A stretch of 64,000 bases of DNA from Acanthopleura granulata. Taxonomy: Eukaryota > Mollusca > Polyplacophora > Chitonida > Chitonidae. This document shows, piece by piece, positions 47,493 through 59,867 of the stretch; the stretch's first letter is position 1; each line of letters starts with the position of its first letter. The stretch is from the NCBI GenBank assembly GCA_016165875.1, contig JABBOT010000009.1, positions 14,140,370-14,204,369 on the forward strand, in the 5' to 3' direction. The notes under the pieces are model-generated. The model was given only the letters and a program-made list of their open reading frames with translations. It searched no databases and was not told the DNA's origin. The position numbers were made by a program, and so were the translations under genes.

Positions 47493-49012
47493 TATGATTT
47501 TACAATTTTAGGGTGAAACAGAGGGGCTTAAGCAACGATGCTTATATTCAAGGCGGTATTTCAGGTCATTTTTCTTCATTGAATGGTGTCTTCATGCTTT
47601 GGCATATGAATGACATAATTAGAAAACATACATTCGTTCTAGCCATCAATATACATATAAATATATTACAGAATATGCATTCACAAATGTGCCCAATATA
47701 ATAAAACAATCTTCTAAAAATTGTTAAGCTCTACAAATCGTGTATTTATTGACACAATTTAGCTACTCTTAGACACGGACGAAAAGATACATAGGCTTTT
47801 AGGCGAAGCACATTTAAACTGTAACAGTTTTCAGTCACGTAATCTCCAAATAATTATATGCTGAGGTAAATGACATTTTTTCACATTACCTCAGACAGTT
47901 GGATTATGTTCTTACTGTGACTCATTTTTCTGTCTGCCTTTCTTCAAGCCTGTTCTGTATCTGTTCGAGACTTTGCTTAAAACAACTCACACAAACGTCG
48001 ACGAAACTTTGTTAACATCTTGTCTTTGAGAGAAGCACCAATCCATTTAATTTTGGTGGTGAGCCGAGCCGGGATCCAAATTCAGGATTTGGCGAAACAT
48101 TTTTCACCACTGACCGATAGAACAGAATATTACTCTTTCGTGTGTAAATTTGTTGTAATTTACCTGAAGGCAATGTCTGTAGTCTTGGAGTGCTTTTTAT
48201 AGATTAAAAATGACACGAGGCCAGATTAGATGGCCTGTATATCATTTTCGCACTTTATTCATCTGAGACAAGCCCACAGTAACACGTCAGTGGGGTGTAG
48301 ACGAGACGAAAATGGCACTAATGGATTCTTATTTCCGATTTCCTGTGGGACACTTTATGCATGTACAATTTTCTCAACAAAATGTTGTTTTCATTACACT
48401 GTGTATACTCCAGTTATGGCGTCACTTGCCGTTGACTGGATTCAGCCTTCATGTGCTGTTATGGTCTCATGTGTTAAGAGTTAATGGCAGATAAAGTCAC
48501 TTCCGCCTTAGGTGACGTTAATCTCTATTCCTTGTGGCATCGAATGTGCCAGTCACCCTTTTTAAATCCAGCTGGAAAGGAGATAAAATCCCCCCGGGGG
48601 GTGATAACGTCACCAAGCTTGTCTCTCTGTCTTGTCATATTGCGCGGTGTAATTTATACCATTTATACACGAGATTCGACCACTTCCTTTTTTTTGGAAA
48701 ACAACATATTTGTAATCGGCACCCAACACCAAACCCGTCAGAATCATCTGCATCTCAAAGTCTCCGAAGGATTGCAGATAAATGACAAACAGCGAATTTG
48801 TTCGTCAAATGACATTTCCACCCAATAGCGGGCTATTTAAATTCTCAACGCAGAAGGGCTGTCGAGAAGAACTGAGCATGCCTAGGCCATATGACACTGC
48901 AGTTTATATTTTTGGTAAATCGCACCAGCCGTTCTGGAGAAGAAGACTTTTTTCGTTTTCCAAAAGATTCAACAAGGCCACCAAGCCATGCGACCAAATC
49001 TTCTAAAAAGCT

Positions 49013-49187
49013 GCCTCAAAGAAGATAATTTGATTAAGAACTAAGGCGGTTGAAGGGCAAAATATTTTTTCTGAAACCTTCTTCATAACGATGTAGTAAC
49101 ATATTACTGAGTACAGTATCACAAAGAGGGCTATTGGAGACATTTGTAAAGAACACAGGAATAAGGGGCTAAACAATCGCTCAGACC
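49013..49187 (-). repeat. Second copy of the segment upstream of polycystin exon 1
   Basis: Shares AAAGAAGA, CTAAGGCGG, ATATTACTGAGTA and GGGGCTAAACAATCGCTCAG with 42750..42920. Similarity ends before the position equivalent to exon 1. Confidence 0.6.
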
Positions 49188-49334
49188 GTATTTTCTTCAA
49201 CTACCATCTACATGTAATCATTGCATAACTTGGTGAATATCAAATTAACATCACATATGCTCAACGTTAGTTAGGAAATAAAACTCAAGAGATCAGTTCA
49301 TTTTGTTTTTATCCCGAGACAAATGGCTAAAAAT

Positions 49335-49700
49335 ATAAAATTTTACCGTCTTAGGGTGACCTGTAACAACCACTTAGCTTTCTAGTGGTAAAGAAAAGGA
49401 GCCAATTTCTGATCGTAAAAGACAACGGTCACTTTGTTTTCTCTCAGGGTTAAATATTGCGGATAATATCTGATGGTGAGAAAACAACAGCCAGTTTGTT
49501 TTCTGGTGGCACAGTATAGTAGTAAATTTCTAACCACAAAATATCACAGCCAGGTTGCTTCCGAACAGGGTTAAATATAGCACATAATTTCTGATGGTAA
49601 AAAAACAACAACGGCCTATTTGTTTATGAAGACAGAATCTAGAAGTTAACTTCCAGTTGTAAAGTAAGACAGCCAGATTGCCTTTTAACGGCACAATGAG
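49335..49700. repeat. Degenerate tandem repeat of about 60 bp
   Basis: Five to six loose units combining CAGCCAGTTTGTTTTCTG, AGGGTTAAATATTGC and AATTTCTGATGGTAAAA. No coding support. Confidence 0.6.
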
Positions 49701-50239
49701 AAACAAATACTGTGGTGAAAGAAGGATTTTCTTCTCTACAGTAAATGTACTTATTATGTATGATCTTGATATGTTCTTATATGGTAGCATGACTGTAAAC
49801 ATGAGTTATAATACAGTGGCTTTCAAGATCCTTCGTTAGTATACGAGAGCCACTAAACTTTTCACACAAGCAGACGAGGCCTATGAGGCTTAAGTCGTGG
49901 CGACGGACATCAACACAAATGTGTTGTCATGATAAGACAATGTTTTGTTTGTCTTCCTTTTTTATTTTTCTTCTGGTGTTTAAGTTTTTATTTCTGTTAC
50001 TTTTTAGTTCTGTCGTCAATGAGCCTGCCGCCATTTTCTTTTCACTGTCCTTAAGTATGTAACGAATGTATGGCGTAAAGGAAATGAAATTGTATGCACT
50101 TAATGCCATAGTCTGGTTAACAGTCTTTTGAATCAACCTCTCACTATGTATTTTGTGTCCTCCACTAAACATTGTTTCAATCAGCAGTATACAATAAATT
50201 TGAAGAGTGAAATGAACTATACATTGAATAAACACTTAC

Positions 50240-50306
50240 CTATTATCGCGGCGTACCAAGCTGCAAATATTCCCCACCACATTGTAGAGCGGTCTGTAAC
50301 ACTCAT
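50240..50306 (-). CDS. Candidate distal signal-peptide first exon
   Basis: ATG at 50306-50304 opens 22 codons plus one base, ending at a consensus ATAG|GTAAGT donor. The peptide begins MSVTDRSTMWWGIFAAWYAA, a good signal peptide if translation starts at either Met1 or Met9. Length (67 nt) and phase (1) equal those of exon 1 at 42640..42706, so it could splice to polycystin exon 2 across a 7.7-kb intron. It might instead begin a separate gene whose other exons I cannot see. The bases upstream contain a TATA-like GATTATATC. Confidence 0.4.
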
Positions 50307-51304
50307 AGAGTGAAACTGCCAGTCCTTGATTCAAGATGTAGATATAATCCCTCTCCTGATGGTACGCGCCACCTGAGTCACATTTTAGTTTCTGATGTCG
50401 TACAATTGAGATTAAACATCAAAAGAGTGGTAAAATCAAAAGCAGAGCTTTTAACCTTACAGTGAATAATCAGACCACAGATCATTTCCAGAACTCTGAA
50501 TAGGCCCCGTCCGATTGGTGTGATTGACCTAAAAAGTTCAGATAGTCTCGTACCGAGGGGCCTCTGTGCAGAACAGATAATGGTTAATTATTCATGGGCC
50601 AACCCTACAAACATAATGGGTTGTTAATGGATACTTGCCCCGCTCTACTAAAGTGAAAAGTGGAGGTGGAACTAAAGTGGAATTGTTGCGATGTGGTTGA
50701 ATTTTCCTGTAACACAATACACTGTTCGTCTATCTTTCCAATAAATCTCAGAACTTTTTACAGCTATCAGATTTGATTTTGTATACAGATATAATACCGC
50801 TCTTGACGGCACAACAGTACTTTGCAGGGCTCGGGAAATTTCTCATATAATACCAAGGCATACATAAAACATCCGCCTCTCTTTGTTAGGCGTTACTCTG
50901 TTCATGTCTCTGATTCTGTCTCATTGATTCATATGCGCGTACCGTTAACCAGATAAATTGTTGTTGTTTTTTTTCAAATATAACGGCAGACCTTGCATCA
51001 AACTTTTGACACCTTTTGTCATTAGGGAATAAAATCACAAACATCCTACAGTTGATGTCCCGATGCGGAAATGTTCACAGCGAAGTTTATACCAGGAATG
51101 TGTTCTTCACAATACGAAAACACGACCCTTTCACTGTCAATAATGTTTACGCTCCAACACGTCCATTTATGCGGAAGGACAAACGAGGCTACGTGTAGAG
51201 TGATCCATCTAATAAGAGAATTATTTTTTAATTATTTTATTCTCGCTTTTCTCTGGACTCAAATATAGAAGCCACAGTTCGCCCTGGTTGATTCAACTGT
51301 TCAG

Positions 51305-51447
51305 AGGGATGGATGCAGGCGTCACAGGTGGGTGTATGCTGGTGTGACAGGTGAGTGGACGCAGGTGTGAAAGGTGGGTGGATGCAGTGTGGCAGATGTG
51401 TGGATGCAGGTGTGACACAGGGGTGGATGCAGGTGTGACACAGTGGT
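51305..51447. repeat. 24-bp minisatellite
   Basis: About six units of GTGGATGCAGGTGTGACAGG-type sequence with small variations. Confidence 0.8.
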
Positions 51448-52123
51448 TGAGGTTTATTACATATTTGGATTTAGCTCAGAAAACTAATTGTCCTCGTGCA
51501 AGCAAAGTACAACTTCGTTTAACATTAGTCACATACATATAATTGATAACCACCTTTTCTTGTTCTTGGCCGAAGTAAGGAAAATTTAGTCCTACATTAA
51601 TGGTCAGTGTTTTAGTCCGAGGAATCAGTCCGAGTTATTGCCGGCGGTGACGCACATGCTTGTACGTCATTTTAAACTGACCGATCGACGGACACGCCTC
51701 AAGATTTATCCCTAGCCGATGAGGAAGCTATGGATAGCACAGTCAGAGCACGGAGCTTGTCGACAGATTACACTGCACAATCCGTGTTATGACATGGGCA
51801 GTAATCATTCAAAACGCAGAAAGTCAGCTAAATCTCAAACAATTATGTCGACTTAAGATAGTGTAATAGGAGTGTCGAAAATTTTGTGCAAATCTACACA
51901 TCAAATTCTTGTATATCCGACGATGAATGAAAAAGCTGGGTTTTGTTATATTTCAACCAGAATGCCGTTTGTTTCATCTCAGGGGTGTAAGTAGCCTTAT
52001 ATGAAGATCACTTGTCACCTACACTGGTCTATATAGCCAGCCAGTGGTGTCCGGGCCGTTTAGTCCAATGAGTGACATGTGTTCTTGTTCCGAAACCGGC
52101 AGTAGAAAGATGCATTTAAAATT

Positions 52124-52390
52124 AGGACCTCCGTGACTCAGTCGGTTAGCGCAGCGTAATGATTTTGAAGCCTCCCACCAATGCGGTGGCTGTGGGTTCA
52201 AGTCCAGCTCATTTGGATTCCTCTCCGGCCGTACGTGGGAATGTCCGTCAACAACCTGCGGATGATCGTGGGTTTCTCCCGGGCTCTTCCCGGTTTCCTC
52301 TCACCATAATGCTGGCCGCGGCCATATAAGGGAAATATTCTTGAGTACGGTATAAAATACCAATCAAATAAATAAATAAATAAATAAAAT
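52124..52390 (+). mobile_element. tRNA-derived SINE, full length
   Basis: Head GGACCTCCGTGACTCAGTCG, GGTTAGCGCAGCG, B-box GGGTTCAAGTCC, long AAATAAATAAATAAAT tail. Among the least diverged copies. Confidence 0.88.
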
Positions 52391-53948
52391 CAATCTTATG
52401 AGTCAATTGTGCGGTTTGTAGAGATTTGTGTGAATGTGAATGTGCGGGGGTAACTGTGTGAAGTTGAATGGGAGGGCAAAACTGAAAGTGCATCCTTGCT
52501 TTTATCAAGCATGTGCAAAGATGAAATTTACACATGCGGGAAAGGAATATTAAACTGGAAATATATATCCATGTCTGTCAAGTTTTAACAATGTCCTTTC
52601 AATAATAGTTAAGCGGTTTTTTGGCAGAGACACGTTGTTACATATTATTTCATCATGTGGATAAACCAACTTAAAAAGACAACTTTACAACAACAAAAAA
52701 TCAAAACTGACATTCAAAAATGAAGTGCATCAAAACTATGTAATGGGCAGCCTGTAAGTGGGCACCATCTGCTTTGATTCTACATGTGTAAAGAACGCAG
52801 AGTAAAGACAATTTTTGGAACGCCTACGGACGAATGGATTCAGTGGAAACATGGATGATGGTTTCATTTGACAAGTTTAATAAACTAGCGTATTTCAAAA
52901 GAAACCCTTGACAATCATTGACGCTTGAGATAGAATTGCTCTGTGGTTTAGTTGTAACCAACTGAGTTGGGACGGATCTCAGAAAAAAAAATAACTCCGT
53001 TATCTTGTGTAACTGTGATTGGTGGGTATGTGGGCGGGCGCGGTTAACTCTCCGCTGTCGATCGGTCAATGAGTGAACTTCAACGAGAACACGGCTGTGC
53101 AAGGCATCATCACCAGCGCCGTCAGCCGTTAATTGTGACTAAAGCCAAAGGAACTCTCCTATCAAATGAAATAAGTCCAAATCAGTCAGTAAATACCCCA
53201 TTGCATAATAAAGGGCCATCTTTCTGTGTTGATTTCATTGTAACCTGAGAAGTAGATTTTAGCGGCTTCAGTTGAAAAATATACTGGGCAAAAACTCTGT
53301 GTTGTGGGAGTTGTCACGACTACATTGCTTTTGCATTTTTTTTCTTTTGCATGGAAGTACAGATGCCCTCCTTTCTTTAGAAAGGCCTGGCGGTATTTAA
53401 ATAGTTTTGTGTATAACATATTCATGTCATTTCTTTCTCTAACGAAAGGAATTAGATGTTGTATGTTCCTTAATCAGCCAAGGGGGTCGCAGGTGCTAGT
53501 GGTTTTAAAACGCTTGCGTTAGGGCCATATCGCCTGTTTTAGACTTTTGCTTAGGCCAAAAATTCCCACAGTCCGCCATATTCAGTCAACTGTCAGCGAA
53601 ATCCGGTAATCTTTCGGTACAGGATTCACGCTGTTGGATTGGGTAGCTCAAAAGCCGAAAGTTCCCTCAGAGTATAGAACTTACGATAAACAAAAATATC
53701 TAGCGATCGGCTGGTAGTTAATGATGGGGCCGCTACCTAAAACAAGGGATGTGAGCTCAACAGAAGGGATTTAAAACTTGCACTGTGGGATCTCCTCGGC
53801 TAATCTATCCTGACTGAGCAACATAGGGATTTGAAAGACTAAGCAGCGTCTAGATACGGACAGGAAAATACCTCTGCTTTTTCAAATTGATCTTTGTCCA
53901 CAGCATACAACGTCTCAGTTATCAGGCTATTCTTTTTCCCATCTTTAG

Positions 53949-54012
53949 AACGAAGAGCTCTAGGCTCAATTTATGGAAAATTTATTGAAGCAAGAACATT
54001 TACAACATCTGC
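53949..54012 (+). pseudogene. Coiled-coil exon copy 1 (decayed)
   Basis: After acceptor CCCATCTTTAG the reading NEEL-stop-AQFMENLLKQEHLQHL aligns with the 21-codon repeat exon. An in-frame TAG replaces the Arg codon at position 5 and no GT donor follows, although the coil-like frame continues (LRLCVDTLDSVAQKDE). Confidence 0.6.
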
Positions 54013-54099
54013 GTCTTTGTGTCGACACTCTGGATTCTGTAGCCCAGAAAGACGAATCAGAGACTGAGATGAGTTTTTGGACCCACCTTTCGGTTTTTC

Positions 54100-54144
54100 G
54101 AATTTGAGGAATGCGTATATCAGAAAGACAGACCCGAACATCAG
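54100..54144 (+). pseudogene. Coiled-coil exon copy 2 (3' part)
   Basis: EFEECVYQKDRPEHQ ends at CAG|GTGAGT, followed by the conserved intron start GTGAGTTTTTCG. The donor is intact; the 5' half and acceptor are unclear. Confidence 0.55.
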
Positions 54145-54701
54145 GTGAGTTTTTCGTTTAACCCCGTCGCTTTCCAGAACAGATTAAATTCTTCTCAGCT
54201 CCCTGTCATTTGTGGAACTGTCTCCCAGTGGGTTGACGAGCTATTGTCAACATTGAATATCCACCAACTCTAAGTGAAATCCACCACAAACTTATACATG
54301 ATTTTTTGCGAAAATCTGCTGCAAGAGATCAAGCTTGTTCGTGCGACTGAGTTTTGAAATGCATTTTCCAGTTCGAGATTATATGTTTTAGATGACTTCC
54401 TGTCACCAATATATCTCCACAGTTACTGGGCCAAATTGTGCTAAATTTCACACTTTGGCTCATTTGATTACCTGCGACAATGGACTTAATTGCTCTGAGA
54501 TATACTAAATTCTGACAAGCTTTACCAAGATGGACTTCATCTTCGCATGTCCCATTCTTCTCAGATATATATCCCCACTCTTGAAAAAGAATTAGATAAC
54601 AATTCATATGTGGACCACACAGCAGGTTTCCTGGAAAATAGCGATTTTTTTTATTTCTAAAACAATGTGCCATGCCTTTTCGCTACCGTTATATTGTACA
54701 G

Positions 54702-54755
54702 TATGCTGGGCTCGAAGGTGAATATGTGATAACTTCAGAGGAGAAAGACAGCTTT
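54702..54755 (+). pseudogene. Coiled-coil exon copy 3 (5' part)
   Basis: Acceptor CCGTTATATTGTACAG then YAGLEGEYVITSEEKDS, aligning with the repeat exon from its first codon through the E/Q-K-D motif. The 3' end and donor are lost. The acceptor tract is nearly the same as in copies 4 and 5. Confidence 0.55.
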
Positions 54756-54842
54756 GTGTGTTTGTGTTTGGCTGTCCGCTGTATTTTATATGTGTATGAG
54801 GGCTTGTATGCTAATTCCTTTGTCTGCCGTTATATTCTTCAG

Positions 54843-54905
54843 GATGGGGAGTTTGTAGGTGATTTGAGGCAAATGTTAACTCAGAGACGAAGATCAAAAT
54901 CTCGG
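54843..54905 (+). pseudogene. Coiled-coil exon copy 4
   Basis: Acceptor CCGTTATATTCTTCAG then DGEFVGDLRQMLTQRRRSKS. It is full length (63 nt, 21 codons) without a stop, but the donor GT is changed to CT (CTCGG|CTGAG), while the following intron sequence is conserved. Confidence 0.6.
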
Positions 54906-55659
54906 CTGAGTTTTCGTCGCATCCCTCGATTGATTAAAATATCCACGAAGCAGATTAGATACTCTCACATTTGTAGAACTGTCTCAATGCAGAATTTATA
55001 GTGGGTTGCTGAATTATTGTAACACTGAATATCCACCAACTCTAAGTGAAATCCAGCACAAATTTATACACGAATTTATTGAAAGATCTGCTTGAATAGA
55101 TTAGGTTGTTCGTTCGTGAGTTTTGAAATCTTTTGTCGCAAAAGGTAAAAAGAGTCCAACTGTGTCTTGTGGCTTATCAAAAATGTCAGGCAATTTTGTT
55201 GACTTATCGTACCTCTGTTCTAAATAAATTTTTGTGACCCTTTTCTTAGACGTCCTTGTTATAGTAAATGTAATCAGAAATAACTGCCTAACATCTTTGA
55301 CAGGTCACAATGCACAGTTGGTCTTTTTCTCAGTTTAACGATAAAAGAGTTCGAACTCGAAATTCCCCTATTACTCAGCCAAATTGTGCTAAACTTCATA
55401 CTTTGGCTCATTTGGTCATCTGCTAAAAGAGACTCGATTGCTGTGAGATTTAGTGAATTCTGAGAAGCTTTACCAGGTTAGACTTTATCTTTGTTTATCC
55501 AATTCTTCTCAGAATATATATATTTTCCCAGTCTTGAACACAAATTAGATAAAAGTCCATATATGAACCAACTAGCGGGTTTCCGAGATCACAGCACTTT
55601 TTTAATTTCTAAAATGACATGTTTATGCCATGTCTTTTCTCTGCCGTTATATTCTGCAG

Positions 55660-55720
55660 TATGCTGGCCCCTAAGCTGAATGTGATAATTTCAGAGGAGA
55701 AAGAAATGCTGCAACATAAC
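55660..55720 (+). pseudogene. Coiled-coil exon copy 5 (frameshifted)
   Basis: Acceptor CCGTTATATTCTGCAG; the exon carries small deletions and a stop near its start, but ends EEKEMLQHN before GTGATTTT. It is clearly the same unit as copy 3 in both exon and flanks. Confidence 0.55.
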
Positions 55721-56924
55721 GTGATTTTTCTGTTCCACCCATCAACTGATTAAAATATCCCAGATGACATTCTGGTCATTTGTAGAACTGCCCGGCAGCA
55801 GAATTCACGTGTGTAGTTGGCTGCTTAGCTGTTGTAAATGTTATATCCACAAACACTAAATTAAATCTCTGAGTCTTGAATGAATACTTTAACTCTGTGG
55901 ATGATCAGCTTCAGGAAATTAGGTTGTGGTACGTGTAATCGAGTTTTGACCTACATTTGTAGGTTCATAAGTATTTATAGATTACTTCCTGTCAGAAAAA
56001 TATTTCCAGAAGCACTTGGCCAAACTCAGCGAATCGTCATCTTTTCGGTTATTTCGACTATACGATTTTGGATTGTGGTTAATTTTACTGAAATATAACC
56101 AACTTCCTAAGATTTAACATCGGATTTGTTGTCTCCAGAGGTATTAAGTCAATTAAACCTTACTCACGACCTTATTGCTTGATATTCTACAAGCGATTTT
56201 GTCTAAATGTTACTGAATTCTGACCCACTTTAGCAAGTTTGACCTCATATTATTATTTCTAATTCTTCTCATATATATTCCCGGAGGTACTGAGGAAACA
56301 TTTTGTGAAGCCATACTTGGACGCACGAGCGGGTTCTTTAAATGGGATTCGAGTGTGTTTATCTTGGCTGAACTGGTGTATACTTTGTCGGGCCACAGTT
56401 TGAAGCTAGACTTATTCTGAACTCCTTGTGCTTTAAACTGGCTGAGCCATACTGTATGATACCCGAACAGGATTGATGGCAAAATTGTTGGACCTTTAGG
56501 GATTAGTTTCCTAGTTGTATGTACATTAAAAACATCCAGGGGCTGAAAAAACGTACATGGTTATTGCATCAATATGATGCTTTTATGAAGACTTGTAATC
56601 AACGCGTTCCTAAAACACCAACACCTCTTTTCCATCTGACGATTACTGAAGGACTACGATCTTGCGAGCAGGTGACATGGTGAGACGGATTTTCTGCCCA
56701 ATGCTGACACGAAGTATGAGAGTCATGTCAGTCTGCACACTGAAAACTGGGTAATCGGGCCAGCGCCTGGTTCCGGTTACTCTTCACACTATGCCGATTT
56801 ATATGATTTTATTTCCCTGAGCTCCACTGGTCTTCGTGCATAGTTCTTATTTGGGTATCTGTCTTTCGTCTTTATCTTCAGATATAGATCTCATATTTCT
56901 GTTATTTCTTTTTCCACCTTAAGA

Positions 56925-56965
56925 TTTTCTGGAAGCAAGCCAAGCCAATGATCCGCAGAGTTTAG
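56925..56965 (+). pseudogene. Coiled-coil exon copy 6 (internally deleted)
   Basis: The bases AGAGTTTAGCCGGGGAT match copy 7 (AAAGTTTAGCC ... GGGGAT) with the middle deleted. The following 130 nt (56965-57075) are also homologous to the sequence after copy 7. Confidence 0.45.
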
Positions 56966-57077
56966 CCGGGGATGTTCTTACATGTGGAAGATGTTTTGTC
57001 TGACAACCGACCAAGAATTCAGTTATCCTCATTCCTGGTTTAATTTTGGTCAGCTCCACAGACATTTGTGTAGCTAT

Positions 57078-57303
57078 CAGTATTTATTTATTTGTTGGGT
57101 TTTACACCGTACTCAAGAATATTTCTCTTGCAACGAAAGCCAGCGTTGTGGTGGGGGAAATCGGGCAGAACCCGGGGGACGGGGAAACCCACGATAATCC
57201 ACAAGTTGCTAGCGGACCTTCCCACGTACGACCGGAGAGGAAGTTAGCGGGCGCTGGGATTGAACTCACAGCGGTCCCATTGATGACAGGTAACGGGGCC
57301 ATG
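57078..57303 (-). mobile_element. SINE inserted in the coiled-coil exon array
   Basis: TATTTATTTATTTGTTGGG tail, GTACTCAAGAATATTTC, CGACCGGAGAGGAAG and B-box in reverse. It interrupts the intron following exon copy 6. Confidence 0.85.
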
Positions 57304-57385
57304 TAGCTATTATTTAGCAGGCTTTCTATTTTATGTGTATAGGGTTACCTGTATCATCATTCTTCTCTGTCGTTGTATTATCCAG

Positions 57386-57449
57386 AATAAGAAGACCAGA
57401 GCCGAACAAGTGGAATGCCCACCTCAGAAAGACACACTTTAACTTGCAG
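57386..57449 (+). pseudogene. Coiled-coil exon copy 7
   Basis: Acceptor TTGTATTATCCAG then NKKTRAEQVECPPQKDTL, a TAA stop, and the decayed donor GCAG|TGAATTTT. Alignable over all 21 codons with copies 1, 4 and 9. Confidence 0.58.
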
Positions 57450-59512
57450 TGAATTTTCCATCGCACACCTCGGCTGATTTTGAAATATTCCCAGATCAGA
57501 TAACATTCTGGTCAGCTTCCTGACGTTTGTAGAACTGCCGCGCACCAGAATTGAATTTTGGATGCCTAACCGTTGTCAATATTAAACATCCACCGTCAGA
57601 TTCAATTGGATCTTTTTTCAAATTTTTCATACCATGTCGTTGTCTCTGTCATAACATGTCGTTGTCTCTGCTGAGACCATAAGTGAATACAATGTACTTT
57701 CAGCGGAAAGAGACGAACTACAAAATTAGTTAAGAAACAGAATTTATTTTTGGCTGCTTAAATTATCAGGGTTAAATATCCACAATAGTCTCAATTCAAG
57801 TAAAAATATGTACTTGTGTTTCATGTCGTAAAATCATACTTTGTTCATGTGACGTGTAGCAGATGTATACACAGTAAATGAGCAGTTCGGGGGAAGAGAC
57901 TCTACATCCATCGTTTAAACCCCTAGATTTGTTTCCCTTACCAACCCGTCATAAAAACAGGCATGCTATTTCCTACAATTGTTCTGTTTTATATTGAGCG
58001 TTTTTGAAGAGTTACATTTGTGCAATTACTAAAGTTGATAATAGGGAAGCTTCATTTTTAGTGTTAGATCACGTCTGGTGCATAGTAATGACGTAAATAA
58101 CGGGATACGTGTTTTCGCTTTAGTCAGTGTGCATAAATATTGTATAGTTGTATAATTTTAATAGACACCAGGGATGACGTCATCGCTCCAGCAAACTATG
58201 TCCGTAGCCGTTGCTGTATTTGCTGATGCGGTGGGTTAATAAAGCGCCCTGTTTGTGTCTTTATAGACCATTCCTCCTTACAACATACAACCTCAGTCCG
58301 GAAGAGAGCTACATTCATACACCCATGATGGCACGGTAACCTGATGGCATCGTACATGTACGGCCTTGTTGTATCGAGAATCGAACAGGATCCCATATTT
58401 TGGCCCACCATAGGTGGAAAGTGCAGGCAAATTGTCATAGGATATTCTGCTAGAATTCTGAAATGCTGTACTTTATCAAAAATAAATATATGTGTATAAT
58501 TTCGCAACTAACGTGTGGTCACTTGTCAGATTTCACACTGGCGTCTCTGCTATAGTATTACTTTCCACGCTGTAGACATTGGTATTTCCTTACCTTACTC
58601 TTAAGTTTTCTTTCTATTTAACTGTTGTCACTATTGGAAGTCCGCCAGTACTGAGTCAAAATCAAGCAGTATTACATGTGTTCAAGATAAGATACAGCTT
58701 TTATTTGTGGCTGTATCTCCGTGTGGTTCCCTTATAATGACGAGAGAGTTCCAGACAGGAACAGTGAAAAACTGCATTGAGAAAAATTACATTCAGGTAT
58801 AAGAAGCATAAACAATTTTTTTTAGACTTTTCCAAAACAAATATAGTGTTGATCAAAACTGTTGGGTGAAAAAGTTACGACATCATTCAGTCACAATTGA
58901 CAGCCATGAATGCTTGACAAAGAAAAGTTACCTTTCGAAAATTTTAGGCGAAGTAAAGAAAAGTCTTTTCAGCATTCTGCATCCAAAGAAAAAGATACAC
59001 TTCTTTGTAAATAGTGACAATACGACCTTCAGGTATGAGTAATAAGATTGTACCATCATTTTATTGCATCACGTTATCATTTTGGATAAATAGGCAGCCT
59101 AAGGACTTACATGAATACTCTTCTGATAGATTTCAGTGTTTATTCCTGTGATACAATTGAGTTTTGCATATAAGATTCTGGTCCCAAAAGACTGATTTTG
59201 ATAGTAGCATTCAGTACTTTATAGTAGAATACCATGCTGGAGTTCTCCTTTCAGAAACACTCCGACATTTTCTTTTGTCTACCATCATGTAATATAGTAT
59301 TGGAGTTTCATGCCCAATGTGCAAAAACTTTAGCCTGGTAACACGATCGACAGCATAAACTTGATTTTGCCATTCAGTGTTCAAATAATTTGGGTCCATT
59401 GGCCTTTCTGCACCTCTCTGGGATTACGGTTCATATTTCGTTGTATACCTCTTTGTCGTGTGTTTATCTTCGCATTTATGTCAACTCTTTTCTTCATGTT
59501 TATGATTTGTAG

Positions 59513-59573
59513 AATCGATAGCTACAAACAGAACAAGCGGAAAGTTTAGCCAACCCAGAGCATTTACAACATC
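59513..59573 (+). pseudogene. Coiled-coil exon copy 8
   Basis: Acceptor TATGATTTGTAG then NR-stop-LQTEQAESLANPEHLQHR; the donor GT has become GG. It shares E-Q-x-E-S-L-A with copies 7 and 9. Confidence 0.58.
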
Positions 59574-59745
59574 GTGGGGATTTAAAAAAATAACTAACTA
59601 GCAGACGATTCAGTTGTCCTAATTCCTGGTTACATTTTGGTCAGCTCAAAAAACTTTGGTGCAGCTCTCTTAAGTTAGAATTTCTATTCCATGTGTGTAT
59701 GGTTGTCTGTAAGCTAATTCTTCTCTGACATTATTTAATCCACAG

Positions 59746-59806
59746 TCAGGAGCTCAGAGCCATATATGTGGAAAGTTTAGCTCAGAAAGACAGACTAGAA
59801 CATCGG
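59746..59806 (+). CDS. Coiled-coil exon copy 9 (best preserved)
   Basis: Acceptor TTATTTAATCCACAG, then QELRAIYVESLAQKDRLEHR with no stop, and donor CGG|GTGAGT. The only copy with coding frame, acceptor and donor all intact. At 61 nt it is two bases shorter than the 63-nt unit, so its 5' phase differs from the rest and it may or may not still be spliced in frame. Confidence 0.5.
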
Positions 59807-59867
59807 GTGAGTTTTCCGTCGCACATCTCCACTGATTAAACTATACACAAAGAAGTTAAGCACTCCC

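Larger units (their letters stand above)
46516..50239. other. Mostly unassigned, between LINE and distal exon
   Basis: Holds the X-box-like site, one SINE (47254), the duplicated 170-bp segment and a degenerate tandem repeat. Open frames at 48.0-49.0 kb lack support. Confidence 0.5.
50310..53940. other. Intergenic or intronic, nothing coding recognised
   Basis: Contains the 24-bp minisatellite and a SINE at 52124. A stretch near 53765-53810 (ACTTGCACTG ... CCTCGGCTAAT) may be one more eroded piece of the coiled-coil intron repeat. Confidence 0.5.

Noticed and set aside
54672..55001. Plus-strand open frame of 109 codons as one gene.
   Set aside because: It runs through two separate degenerate exon copies and the intron between them, so it is chance readthrough.
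58196..58507. Minus-strand open frame of 103 codons.
   Set aside because: Cysteine- and histidine-containing but without a spaced motif, splice sites or similarity to neighbours; it also falls within the repeat-derived intron DNA.
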